Source: Streptomyces sp. DvalAA-43
GTDB taxonomy: Bacteria; Actinomycetota; Actinomycetes; Streptomycetales; Streptomycetaceae
Direction: 5' to 3'
Assembly (NCBI RefSeq): GCF_900091725.1
Contig: NZ_FMBW01000026.1
Location: forward strand, 124,001-188,000
Length of the DNA: 64,000 nt
The notes under the pieces are model-generated. The model was not told the origin of the DNA. It searched no databases and worked only from the letters and a program-made list of their open reading frames with translations. Each line of letters opens with the position of its first letter. The first letter of the stretch is position 1. Positions 43,048 through 52,386 of this stretch are shown piece by piece. The translations under genes were made by a program, and so were the position numbers.

Positions 43048-43647
43048 TCACCATTCGATGCCCCGCTGGCCCTTCTGACCGGCGTCCATCGGGTGCTTGA
43101 CCTTGGACATCTCGGTCACCAGGTCGGCGGCGTCCAGCAGCTTCTGCGGCGCGTTGCGCCCGGTGATGACCACGTGCTGCGTACCGGGACGGTCGCGCAG
43201 CACCTCGATCACCTCGTCGGTGTCGACCCATCCCCAGTGCATCGGGTACGCGAACTCGTCGAGGACGTACAGCCGGTACGTCTCGGCGGCCAGGTCGCGC
43301 TTGACCTGCTCCCAGCCCTCGCGCGCCGCCTCCTCGTTGTCCATCTGGCCGTCGCGCTGCACCCACGACCAGCCCTCGCCCATCTTGTTCCAGACGACGG
43401 ACCCGCCCTCGCCGCTCGCGCCGAGGACCTTCAGCGCGTTCTCCTCGCCGACCTTCCACTTCGCCGACTTGACGAACTGGAAGACGCCGATGGGCCACCC
43501 CTGATTCCAGGCGCGCAGCGCGAGCCCGAAGGCCGCCGTCGACTTCCCCTTGCCGATGCCGGTGTGCACCATCAGCAGCGGGCGGTTGCGGCGCTGCCGG
43601 GTGGTGAGCCCGTCGTCGGGCACGGTGGTCGGCTGTCCCTGAGGCAT
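43048..43647 (-). CDS. cobO: Cob(I)yrinic acid a,c-diamide adenosyltransferase CobO
   Basis: CobO transfers the adenosyl group of ATP to Co(I) of the corrinoid. The 199-residue CobA/CobO/BtuR-type protein has the P-loop HTGIGKGKSTAAFGLALRA, the GEGWSWVQRD segment, YVLDEFAYPMHWGWVD and VITGRNAPQKLLDAADLVTEM. Its ATG shares one base with the TAA of chlID (TAATG), so translation is coupled. Confidence 0.96.
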   Translation of the reverse strand: MPQGQPTTVPDDGLTTRQRRNRPLLMVHTGIGKGKSTAAFGLALRAWNQGWPIGVFQFVKSAKWKVGEENALKVLGASGEGGSVVWNKMGEGWSWVQRDGQMDNEEAAREGWEQVKRDLAAETYRLYVLDEFAYPMHWGWVDTDEVIEVLRDRPGTQHVVITGRNAPQKLLDAADLVTEMSKVKHPMDAGQKGQRGIEW

Positions 43648-45671
43648 TACGCGGCCCTCCTGTTGGTTACCTGAACGTCCTTGACGAGCCCGGCGATCGA
43701 GTCGGCCCGCAGCTCGTCGAGCGTGACGGCACTGCCCCCGAGATCGCGCGCGAGGCCGCCCGCGAGACCGAGCCGCACCGGCCCCGACTCGCAGTCCACG
43801 ACGACGGACGCGATGCCCTCCGCCTCGTGCAGCCGCGCCGCCCGGGTCGCCAGCGCCACCGGATCGGGTCCCCCGGTCGCCCGCCCGTCGGTCACCACGA
43901 CCAGCAGCGGCCGCCGCGACGGATCACGCAGCCGCTCCACCCGCAGCACCTCATGGGCCTTCAGCAGCCCGGCCGCGACGGGGGTGCGCCCCCCGGTCGG
44001 CAGCAGCTCAAGCCGTGCCGCCGCGGCGTCCACCGACGATGTCGGCGGCAGCGCCACCTCGGCGTCCTTGCCCCGGAAGGTGATCAGCCCGACCTTGTCG
44101 CGCCGCTGGTACGCGTCCAGCAGCAGAGAGAGGACCGCACCCTTCACGGCGGCCATCCGCTGCCGGGCGGCCATCGACCCGGAGGCGTCCACCACGAAGA
44201 GCACGAGATTCCCCTCGCGTCCCTCCCGCGTCGCCTGCCGCAGATCGTCCCGCCGGACCACCAGCCCGCGCCCCGACCGCCCCCGCGCCCGCTGGTGCGG
44301 CGCGGCGGCCTGAACCGTCGCAGCCAGATGCAGTTTGGTCAGGGCGCCCTGCGGACGCCGCGCGCCGGTCGTACGCCCGTGCTCGGTACGCGCCCGGGAC
44401 CGCCGCCCCGCCGCGCCCTCGCCCAGCCCGGGAACGCTCAGCATCTTCGTGCGAAAGGGCTCGGTGGCGCGTACCGGCTGCTGCTCACCGCCCCCGGAAG
44501 GCTGCCCCTGCCCTTGTTCCTGCCCCTGCCCCTGTTCGGGCACGGACGGCGCGGGCGTGTCGCCGGACTCGCCCTCGGGCCGGGGCGGTGTGTCGGGGCC
44601 GTCGCCCCGCGGGGGGCGGCCGCCGCCACCGGGGCCGTCCGGGTCCGGGTCCTCGTCCTCGCCGCCGTTCTGCTCCAGCGTGTCGTCGAGCTTGTCCTCG
44701 TCGAGGCCCGGCGCGTCGAACGGGTTGCGCCGGCGCCGGTGGGGGAGCGCGAGCAGAGCCGCCTGCCGTACGTCCTCGGCGAGCACCTCCGTACGCCCCG
44801 CCCAGGCGGCCAGCGCGGCGGCGGTCCGCGCCATCACGATGTCCGCGCGCATCCCGTCGACCTCGAAGGCCGCACAGGTCGCCGCGATCTGCCGCAACGC
44901 CGCGTCCCCGAGCCGCACGTCGGGCAGCAGCGCACGCGCGGCGACGATCCTCGCCCGCAGCGCGTCCTCCTCGTCGGCCCACCCGGCGGCGAAGGCCGCG
45001 GGGTCGTCGTCGAAGGCGAGACGCCGCCGCACGACCTCGACCCGCTGATCGGTCTCCCGGGACGCGGCGACCTCGACGGTCAGCCCGAACCGGTCGAGCA
45101 ACTGCGGCCGCAGCTCGCCCTCTTCGGGGTTCATCGTCCCGACGAGCAGGAAGCGCGCCGCGTGCCGCACGGAGACGCCCTCGCGCTCGACGTACGAGGC
45201 GCCCATCGCGGCCGCGTCCAGCAGCAGGTCCACGAGGTGGTCGTGGAGCAGATTGACCTCGTCGACGTAGAGGATCCCGCGATGCGCGTCGGCCAGCAGG
45301 CCCGGCTCGAAGGCCTTCACGCCGTCCGCGAGCGCCCGCTCGATGTCGAGCGCTCCGACGAGCCGGTCCTCGGACGCGCCGACGGGCAGCTCCACCATCC
45401 GGGCGTCCCGCGACACGCCGGTCCCGGCCTCGTGCGGGCCGTCCGGACACTCCGGGTCCGGCGACGCGGGGGCGCAGGAGAAACGGCACCCGGCGACGAC
45501 GGCCACCTCCGGCAGCAGCGCCGAGAGCGCACGCACGGCGGTGCTCTTCGCGGTGCCCTTCTCCCCCCGTACGAGCACGCCACCGATGTTCGGTGCGACG
45601 GAGTTGAGCAGCAGGGCGAGTTGCAGGTCCTGCTGCCCGACGACGGCGGTGAACGGGAAATGCGTGCTCAC
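43647..45671 (-). CDS. Putative cobaltochelatase ChlI/ChlD-type fusion (AAA+ and VWA)
   Basis: The 674-residue protein fuses a magnesium-chelatase ChlI-like AAA+ module (residues 1-340, with Walker A GEKGTAKSTAVRAL, Walker B ILYVDEVNLLHD) to a VWA domain (about 480-674). MIDAS DASGSMAARQRM is clear. A Pro/Gly/Asp-rich linker is between. It would power cobalt insertion together with the large CobN subunit. No cobN is seen in the window. ATG 45669-45671. It is coupled to cobO and lies about 60 bp after cobQ. Confidence 0.9.
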   Translation of the reverse strand: MSTHFPFTAVVGQQDLQLALLLNSVAPNIGGVLVRGEKGTAKSTAVRALSALLPEVAVVAGCRFSCAPASPDPECPDGPHEAGTGVSRDARMVELPVGASEDRLVGALDIERALADGVKAFEPGLLADAHRGILYVDEVNLLHDHLVDLLLDAAAMGASYVEREGVSVRHAARFLLVGTMNPEEGELRPQLLDRFGLTVEVAASRETDQRVEVVRRRLAFDDDPAAFAAGWADEEDALRARIVAARALLPDVRLGDAALRQIAATCAAFEVDGMRADIVMARTAAALAAWAGRTEVLAEDVRQAALLALPHRRRRNPFDAPGLDEDKLDDTLEQNGGEDEDPDPDGPGGGGRPPRGDGPDTPPRPEGESGDTPAPSVPEQGQGQEQGQGQPSGGGEQQPVRATEPFRTKMLSVPGLGEGAAGRRSRARTEHGRTTGARRPQGALTKLHLAATVQAAAPHQRARGRSGRGLVVRRDDLRQATREGREGNLVLFVVDASGSMAARQRMAAVKGAVLSLLLDAYQRRDKVGLITFRGKDAEVALPPTSSVDAAAARLELLPTGGRTPVAAGLLKAHEVLRVERLRDPSRRPLLVVVTDGRATGGPDPVALATRAARLHEAEGIASVVVDCESGPVRLGLAGGLARDLGGSAVTLDELRADSIAGLVKDVQVTNRRAA

Positions 45672-45732
45672 TGGGCGATCCTTCCTGCGGATGAATGGGC
45701 ATGAACGAGGCGGCCCCGGCCGGGGCCCGGGG

Positions 45733-47283
45733 TCATCGGCGGCTTCCCGGGACCGCGGGGGCTCCCGGCGCGATGAAGGGGAGCCCCGGCGGCGCGCCCG
45801 ACTCTATGAGCCGCAGCAACGCGTCGGTGTCCGCGTGTTCTTCGACGAGATCGCCGAGGCGGTCGAGCTGCTCCTCGCGCAGCGCCGCGAACGCGGTGTC
45901 GGGGGCGGGGACGAAGCGCCGGCCGGCGGCCCGCGCGACCTCGGCCAGGAAGCGGCGGCGGAACGCGTCGCTCTCCAGCGCACCGTGCCAGTGGGTGCCC
46001 CACACGGCACCGACCCGGCAGCCGTCGAGGCCGTGTCCCCGGTCATCGGAGACGAACGCCTCTCCGCCGAACACGTCCGCCACGCCGTGGTGGATCTCGT
46101 ACCCCTCGACCGGCGCGCCGAGCGCCTCCCCGACGGGCCGGGCCAGGGTCTTCTCGCGGTCGAAGCGGATGCGTACGGGGAGCAGGCCGAGGCCCTCGAC
46201 CCGCCCGGCCCGCGACTCGACCTCGTCCTCGATGTGCTCGCCGAGGACCTGGTAGCCGCCGCAGATGCCGAGGACCGGCCGGCCCTCGGCCGCGCGCCGT
46301 GCCAGGGCGTCGGCGAGACCCCGCTCGCGCAGCCAGGCCAGCGCCTTGACCGTGCCCCGGGTGCCGGGCACGACGACGAGGTCGGCGTCGGACAGTTCCT
46401 CGGCGCGGTCCACGAACCTGACCACGACGCCGGGCTCGGCGGCCAGCGCGTCCACATCGGTGAAGTTCGACATCAGCGGCACCGCGCACACCGCGACGCG
46501 CAGCACGTCCTCGCCGTGCGGCGGCGCGACGGCCGATTCGCGCACGGTTCCGCGCAACGAGACCCGCAGACCGTCCTCCTCGTCGATGCCGAGGCCGTGG
46601 GCGAAGGGCAGCACCCCGTACGTCGGCCGCCCGGTGAGGTCCCGCAGCATCTCCAGGCCCGGCTCCAGCAGCGACACGTCGCCGCGGAACTTGTTGACCA
46701 GATAGCCGGCGATCAGTGACTGGTCCTCCGCGGCGAGCAGCGCCGTCGTGCCGAAGAACGAGGCGAAGACGCCACCGCGGTCGATGTCGCCGACCACCAC
46801 CACCGGGAAGCGCGCCGCCCGTGCCACGCCCATGTTCACGATGTCCGTGCGCCGCAGATTGATCTCCGCCGGGCTGCCCGCCCCCTCGCAGATCACCGCG
46901 TCGTACGTGCTCCGCAGCTGCTCCAGGCAGTCCACGACCGTGGAGAACAGCGCTTCCTGCCTGCCTCCGTGGTAGCCGCGCGCGCTCATCTCGCCGACCG
47001 GCTTCCCCATCAGGACGACCTGGCTGGAGCGGTCGCCGCCGGGCTTGAGCAGGACCGGGTTCATCAGCGCGGTCGGCTCGACGCGGGCGGCCTGGGCCTG
47101 CATGGCCTGGGCGCGCCCGATCTCGGCGCCCTCGCGGGTGACGAACGAGTTCAGCGACATGTTCTGCGCCTTGAAGGGCGCCACCTTCACGCCCCGGCGC
47201 ACGAGCCAGCGGCAGATGCCTGCCGTGACGACGCTCTTGCCCGCGTCGGAAGTGGTTCCGGCGACCAGTAGTCCGCCGCTCAT
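45733..47283 (-). CDS. cobQ: Cobyric acid synthase CobQ
   Basis: CobQ amidates the b, d, e and g side chains of adenosylcobyrinate diamide. The 516-residue protein has LLVAGTTSDAGKSVVTAG, PFKAQNMSLNSFVT, CEGAGSPAEINLR, DIDRGGVFASFFGT and the amidotransferase Cys in VLGICGGYQVLG with the His at GTHWHG. ATG 47281-47283 overlaps the cbiB stop (ATGA). This is a clear full-length enzyme. Confidence 0.96.
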   Translation of the reverse strand: MSGGLLVAGTTSDAGKSVVTAGICRWLVRRGVKVAPFKAQNMSLNSFVTREGAEIGRAQAMQAQAARVEPTALMNPVLLKPGGDRSSQVVLMGKPVGEMSARGYHGGRQEALFSTVVDCLEQLRSTYDAVICEGAGSPAEINLRRTDIVNMGVARAARFPVVVVGDIDRGGVFASFFGTTALLAAEDQSLIAGYLVNKFRGDVSLLEPGLEMLRDLTGRPTYGVLPFAHGLGIDEEDGLRVSLRGTVRESAVAPPHGEDVLRVAVCAVPLMSNFTDVDALAAEPGVVVRFVDRAEELSDADLVVVPGTRGTVKALAWLRERGLADALARRAAEGRPVLGICGGYQVLGEHIEDEVESRAGRVEGLGLLPVRIRFDREKTLARPVGEALGAPVEGYEIHHGVADVFGGEAFVSDDRGHGLDGCRVGAVWGTHWHGALESDAFRRRFLAEVARAAGRRFVPAPDTAFAALREEQLDRLGDLVEEHADTDALLRLIESGAPPGLPFIAPGAPAVPGSRR

Positions 47284-48278
47284 GTGCTTCTCCGTCCTGC
47301 GATGCGGGGCCCTGCCGTGCGGCGCCCCGCGATCCGTCGTGCGGCGAGGGCCGCGCCGAGCCGTCCCGCCACGCAGACACCGAGGGCCAGCGCGCCCACC
47401 CGGCGCGACAGCCGTACCGCGCGCTCGATGTCGGCGGTCTCCACCGCCCGGCCCGTCTCCCCGTTGAGCACCGGGCGGTGCTCGACCCGGCCGCCGTACG
47501 CGAGGGTGCCGCCGAGCCGTACGCCGAGCGCACCCGCGAACGAGGCCTCCACCGGGCCCGCGTTGGGGCTCGGGTGCTTGGCGGCATCGGCCCGCCAGGC
47601 GCGGAGCGCACCGCCCGGCCGTCCCCCCGCGGCCACCGCGAGCAGGGCCGTGAGCCGGGCGCCGGGCCACCCCGCGAGGTCGTCGAGGCGGGCCGAGGCC
47701 CAGCCGTAGCGCAGGTGGCGGGGGGACCTGTGGCCGACCATGGCGTCGAGGGTGTTGGCGGCCCGGAAGCCGGCCAGCCCGGGGACCCCGGCCAGCGCGC
47801 CCCACACCAGGGCGCCGACCACGGCGTCCGAGGTGTTCTCCGCCACGGACTCCACCACGGCGCGGGCGATCTGCGGCCCGTCCAGGGACTGCGGGTCGCG
47901 CCCGCACAGATGCGGCAGCCGCTCGCGGGCCAGGCCCAGGTCACCGGCGGCCAGGGCGTCGCCGATGGCCCGTGCCTCGCGCCCCAGGGACGTGCCGCCG
48001 ACGACGGACCAGGTGGCGGCGGCGGTCAGGGCCACGGAGGCGGCGGGGCTGTGGCGGACGGCACGGGTGAGCAGCGCGGCGCCACCCGCGGCGCCTCCGG
48101 CGCAGACGAGCGTGTGCAGCGCGCCCCAGCCGCGGTGGTCGCGCCACAGCCGGCGCTCGACACCCGCCGCGGCCCGCCCGAAGGCGGCGACCGGGTGGCC
48201 CCTGCGGGGGTCACCGAGCAGCAGATCGCCGATCAGACCGGCCGTGGCGCCGTACGCGAAGATGCGGTCGGCTCGCAC
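47280..48278 (-). CDS. cobD: Adenosylcobinamide-phosphate synthase CbiB/CobD
   Basis: CbiB/CobD joins aminopropanol (or its phosphate) to adenosylcobyric acid. The 332-residue membrane protein has GLIGDLLLGDPRRGHPVAAF, LARERLPHLCGRDPQSLDG, VESVAENTSDAVVGALVWG and ADAAKHPSPNAGPVEASFAG, all diagnostic. It starts at GTG 48278 and couples into cobQ. It is the first recognised enzyme gene after the cobalamin riboswitch, so the entire operon is expected to be B12-repressed. Confidence 0.96.
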   Translation of the reverse strand: MRADRIFAYGATAGLIGDLLLGDPRRGHPVAAFGRAAAGVERRLWRDHRGWGALHTLVCAGGAAGGAALLTRAVRHSPAASVALTAAATWSVVGGTSLGREARAIGDALAAGDLGLARERLPHLCGRDPQSLDGPQIARAVVESVAENTSDAVVGALVWGALAGVPGLAGFRAANTLDAMVGHRSPRHLRYGWASARLDDLAGWPGARLTALLAVAAGGRPGGALRAWRADAAKHPSPNAGPVEASFAGALGVRLGGTLAYGGRVEHRPVLNGETGRAVETADIERAVRLSRRVGALALGVCVAGRLGAALAARRIAGRRTAGPRIAGRRST

Positions 48279-48281
48279 GGT

Positions 48282-48368
48282 TCAGCCGGCCGTCGCGCCT
48301 CGGCGGACCTTCGTACAGACGGCTCTCGACGAGAGCGCCGAAACAGCGGACGCAGGGCGGCCAGGCAT
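48282..48368 (-). CDS. Possible 28-residue leader ORF between riboswitch and cbiB
   Basis: GTGAGGA and an ATG at 48366-48368 open a 28-codon frame (MPGRPASAVSALSSRAVCTK...) ending at TGA 48282-48284, 3 bp before the cbiB GTG. It has no homology that I recognise. It lies directly after the riboswitch hairpin, so it could couple the ribosome to cbiB. It may equally be chance. Confidence 0.35.
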   Translation of the reverse strand: MPGRPASAVSALSSRAVCTKVRRGATAG

Positions 48369-48385
48369 GGCGATATGTCCTCACT

Positions 48386-48590
48386 CAGGGTCCGCGCCCT
48401 GGTTCGACGTGACCGGCGACGAGAGTCTCCTGGCTCCCGGATCCGCGGTTCCCCCGGCCTTCCAGCCCGCTCGCGCGTGCCGTGACTTCCGGTGTGGGGG
48501 ACCGCTCCCCGGTGACAGTGGCGGGACCGCGCCGGATTCGCACCGGCTTCCTCTGCTGTCGCCGTAATTGGCTCCGGCAGTCCACCACGC
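48386..48590 (-). ncRNA. Cobalamin (AdoCbl) riboswitch
   Basis: On the minus strand the conserved elements appear in order: GGAAGCCGGTGCGAATCCGG, CGGTCCCGCCACTGT, then GGGGAGC, and the B12 box GAGCCAGGAGAC (near 48424-48436). This is the class I cobalamin riboswitch core. A short hairpin CAGGG-N6-CCCTG (48386-48401) next to GTGAGGA could be the expression platform that hides the ribosome site when cobalamin binds. It controls the cbiB-cobQ-chlID-cobO-cobB operon. It explains most of the gene-free stretch 48279-48704. Confidence 0.93.
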
Positions 48591-48704
48591 CCCGCGAACG
48601 CCCGTCAACCTGCCGTTGACCTGCGACGGCGCAGTGTGCTGATACCCACATCGGGCCGGACACATGTGGTGTCCGGCCCGACGGGGAAGGTGCGCGGGAG
48701 CGGT

Positions 48705-48935
48705 TCAGGCGACGATCAGATAGATGCCGTACGCGACGGCCGCCGCGCACAGCGCGAAGCAGACGTACGCGCCGGCGCGGGCCAGCAGCAGCGAGGAGCC
48801 GGAGCCGCCCTGCGCCGCCGGTTCCGGCTGCTTGGAGAGGCCGACGATGCCCAGGGTGAAGAGGCCCACCAGCGCGACGGTGACCACGAGGGAGACGCCG
48901 AATACGGAGCCGAGGGCTGCCCAGTCGATGTTCAT
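48705..48935 (-). CDS. Small two-helix membrane protein in the pit operon
   Basis: The 76-residue protein has two hydrophobic helices (GVSLVVTVALVGLFTLGIVG and AYVCFALCAAAVAYGIYLIV) with a short Gly/Ser/Gln loop. ATG 48933-48935 follows AAAGGA, 23 bp after the pit stop. Small proteins like this follow pit in Streptomyces, and a role in transporter assembly or regulation is plausible but not shown. Confidence 0.7.
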   Translation of the reverse strand: MNIDWAALGSVFGVSLVVTVALVGLFTLGIVGLSKQPEPAAQGGSGSSLLLARAGAYVCFALCAAAVAYGIYLIVA

Positions 48936-48958
48936 GCTGAATCCTTTGGACGGCCGGT

Positions 48959-50224
<1,266 letters not shown>

Positions 50225-50270
50225 TTACCCAGGCAATCGTTCGACGTCATTGGCAAGTGGACCGTAGGCA

Positions 50271-50293
50271 ACCTGGGTGAACGGAAGATGAAC
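50271..50293 (-). promoter_or_regulatory. PHO box (PhoP-binding direct repeat) upstream of pit
   Basis: On the minus strand GTTCATCTTCC is followed directly by GTTCACCCAGG, two 11-bp units matching the Streptomyces PhoP consensus (GTTCACC). It is 47-69 bp before the pit start. This agrees with phosphate-dependent control of pitH2 in S. coelicolor. Confidence 0.85.
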
Positions 50294-50433
50294 TGGGCAG
50301 GGCGCTGGGGTGTTCCCAAGCGGAGCCGGAGCATTCCGCTTGCCTCCGGGGCAGGCGTGGCCCGGCTTTCCCGCGGTGCGCGGCTGTGTCCGACCCCATA
50401 CCCGTCCGCCGCCGCGGCTGACAGGATCGGCAC

Positions 50434-51093
50434 ATGAGCGAGCAGCAGCGGGACGCGATCGGACGCGCCTGGGACGGCGTCGTCGCCACCGCCCGGCGGA
50501 CGGCGGCCGAGGGCCTCGTCGTCGGGACCTCGGGAAACGTGTCGGCACGGGTCGGCGACACGATCCTGGTCACACCGAGCGGAGTGCCCTACGACCGGCT
50601 GGGCCCCGAGGACGCCGTCGGCGTCGATCCGGAGGGCAACCGCGTACTCGGCGAACTGGCCCCCACCAGCGAACTCCCGCTCCACCTCGCCGTCTACCGG
50701 AACACCGACGCGGCCGCCGTCGTGCACACCCACGCGGTGCACGCCACGGCCGTCTCCACCCTGGTCGCCGAGGTCCCGTCGATCCACTACGCCGCCGCCA
50801 TGCTCGGCGGCCCCGTCCGCGTCGCCGCCTACGCGCGCTACGGCACCGGCGAACTGGCCGAGAACATGCTCACCGCCCTGCGGGACCGCACGGGCTGTCT
50901 GCTCCAGAACCACGGGACCGTCACCTACGGAACCACCCTGGACCAGGCGTACGACCGGACCGCCCAGCTGGAATGGCTCTGCCGCCTCTGGCTCACCGCG
51001 AGCTCCGTCCCCGGCCACACCCCGAACCTGCTCTCGCCGCAGCAGCTGCACGATGTGGGGGAGGCGCTCAAGGGATACGGGCAGCCGGGCTGA
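50434..51093 (+). CDS. Class II aldolase/adducin family protein
   Basis: The 219-residue protein has the fuculose-phosphate aldolase fold: GLVVGTSGNVSARVGD for the phosphate, VVHTHAVHATA with the Zn His pair and the third His at LLQNHGTVTYG. It may cleave L-fuculose phosphate, a methylthioribulose phosphate or similar. It stands alone, so the substrate is unclear. ATG 50434; no strong SD is visible. Confidence 0.87.
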   Translation: MSEQQRDAIGRAWDGVVATARRTAAEGLVVGTSGNVSARVGDTILVTPSGVPYDRLGPEDAVGVDPEGNRVLGELAPTSELPLHLAVYRNTDAAAVVHTHAVHATAVSTLVAEVPSIHYAAAMLGGPVRVAAYARYGTGELAENMLTALRDRTGCLLQNHGTVTYGTTLDQAYDRTAQLEWLCRLWLTASSVPGHTPNLLSPQQLHDVGEALKGYGQPG

Positions 51094-51148
51094 CCCGGCC
51101 GGCCCCCGTCCGCTGGCAGGGTCCCGCACCCCCTACGACACTGAAGCG

Positions 51149-52276
51149 GTGCGCCCGGCAACAGTTACGGCAGCAGCCGTCACCACGATCCTCGGCGTCG
51201 GTGCGGCAGCGGTCGCGGCCGGCCGGTACGCCAGCGACGCCGCCCTCCGGGCGCCGTCCGGACGACCGCTCCCCGCCGACCGCAGACTCACCGTGCACGC
51301 CACGGCGGCCGGGCAGGTCACCCTGACCCGCTCCTTCACCGCCCTGCGGCCCGGTATGTACGGACTGGTGGGCAAGGACGTCCATGCCGTGGTCGGCCCG
51401 GTGATCGAACACGCCCACCACGCCCCCGACACCGTCGTCCGCAGACTGGTACGCGTCGACCGCGGCATCCTGGAGACCGGCGCCAAGGTCCGCGTCACCC
51501 CGCAACTGCACAGCGGCGACCCCTCCTCGGCCCTCGGCCTCGACCACCGGGAGGTCGAGATCCCCGGCGAGCTCGGCGCCCTGCCCGCCTGGTTCCTGCC
51601 CGGCCCCCGCGACACCTGGGTCATCACCGTGCACGGCCTCGGCACCACCAGGGAACACCCCATGAACGTCATGAGGTTCCTGCACGACCTGCGCCTGCCC
51701 GTGCTCGACCTGGCCTACCGCGGCGACGCCGGAGCCCCGCGCTCCCCCGACGGCCTCGCCCATCTCGGCGAATCCGAATGGCGCGACCTGGACGCCGCGA
51801 TCCGCTTCGCCGTGCGGTACGGGGCCACGAAGGTCGTCCTGCACGGCTGGTCCACCGGCGCCTCGATGGCGCTGCACGCGGCCGTCAACTCCGCGCTGCG
51901 CGACCGGATCAGCGGTCTCGTCCTCGACTCCCCGGTGCTGGACTGGGCCGCCACGCTGCGTGCCCTGGCCGTCGCCCGCGGCGTCCCGGCCGCCCTGCTG
52001 CCGCTCGCCGTCCGCGCCGCCGAGGGGCAGACCGGACTGCACGGCGCCCGGCTGCTGGACGGCTCCCTCGCGTCGGCCCTGCACGTCCCGACCCTGATCT
52101 TCCACGGCCCCGACGACAGGCTCGCCCCCTGGCAGCCGTCCCGCGACCTCGCCGCCGCCCGTCCGGACCTGATCGCCCTGCACCCCGTCCCGCAGGCTCC
52201 GCATGCGGCGATGTGGAACGCCGACCCGGCCCACTACGAAGAGACCCTGCGCCGCTTCCTGACGCCTCTGATGTGA
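51149..52276 (+). CDS. Alpha/beta hydrolase family protein
   Basis: The 375-residue protein begins with a hydrophobic N-terminal segment (VTTILGVGAAAVAAGRYA) that could be an anchor. The catalytic triad is seen as Ser in LHGWSTGASMAL, Asp in IFHGPDDRLAPW and His in APHAAMWN. It resembles the peptidase S9/serine aminopeptidase-like hydrolases. Substrate unknown. GTG 51149 was chosen because upstream codons are not conserved in type. The prior gene ends 55 bp upstream. Confidence 0.83.
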   Translation: MRPATVTAAAVTTILGVGAAAVAAGRYASDAALRAPSGRPLPADRRLTVHATAAGQVTLTRSFTALRPGMYGLVGKDVHAVVGPVIEHAHHAPDTVVRRLVRVDRGILETGAKVRVTPQLHSGDPSSALGLDHREVEIPGELGALPAWFLPGPRDTWVITVHGLGTTREHPMNVMRFLHDLRLPVLDLAYRGDAGAPRSPDGLAHLGESEWRDLDAAIRFAVRYGATKVVLHGWSTGASMALHAAVNSALRDRISGLVLDSPVLDWAATLRALAVARGVPAALLPLAVRAAEGQTGLHGARLLDGSLASALHVPTLIFHGPDDRLAPWQPSRDLAAARPDLIALHPVPQAPHAAMWNADPAHYEETLRRFLTPLM

Positions 52277-52281
52277 CCTGA

Positions 52282-52318
52282 TGGGAGGGATCGGCCGATT
52301 GGTCCGGGGCCCCTCCCA
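52282..52318 (+). terminator. Possible terminator hairpin
   Basis: TGGGAGGG (52282-52289) and CCCTCCCA (52311-52318) form an 8-bp stem 5 bp after the hydrolase stop, with a long 21-nt loop. Confidence 0.4.
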
Positions 52319-52386
52319 CCGCCCCCTGCACCGGGAATTCGGGTTCCGTTTGGGCTTTCGGGCCGTCAGGAGCAAGACTGCTCCCC

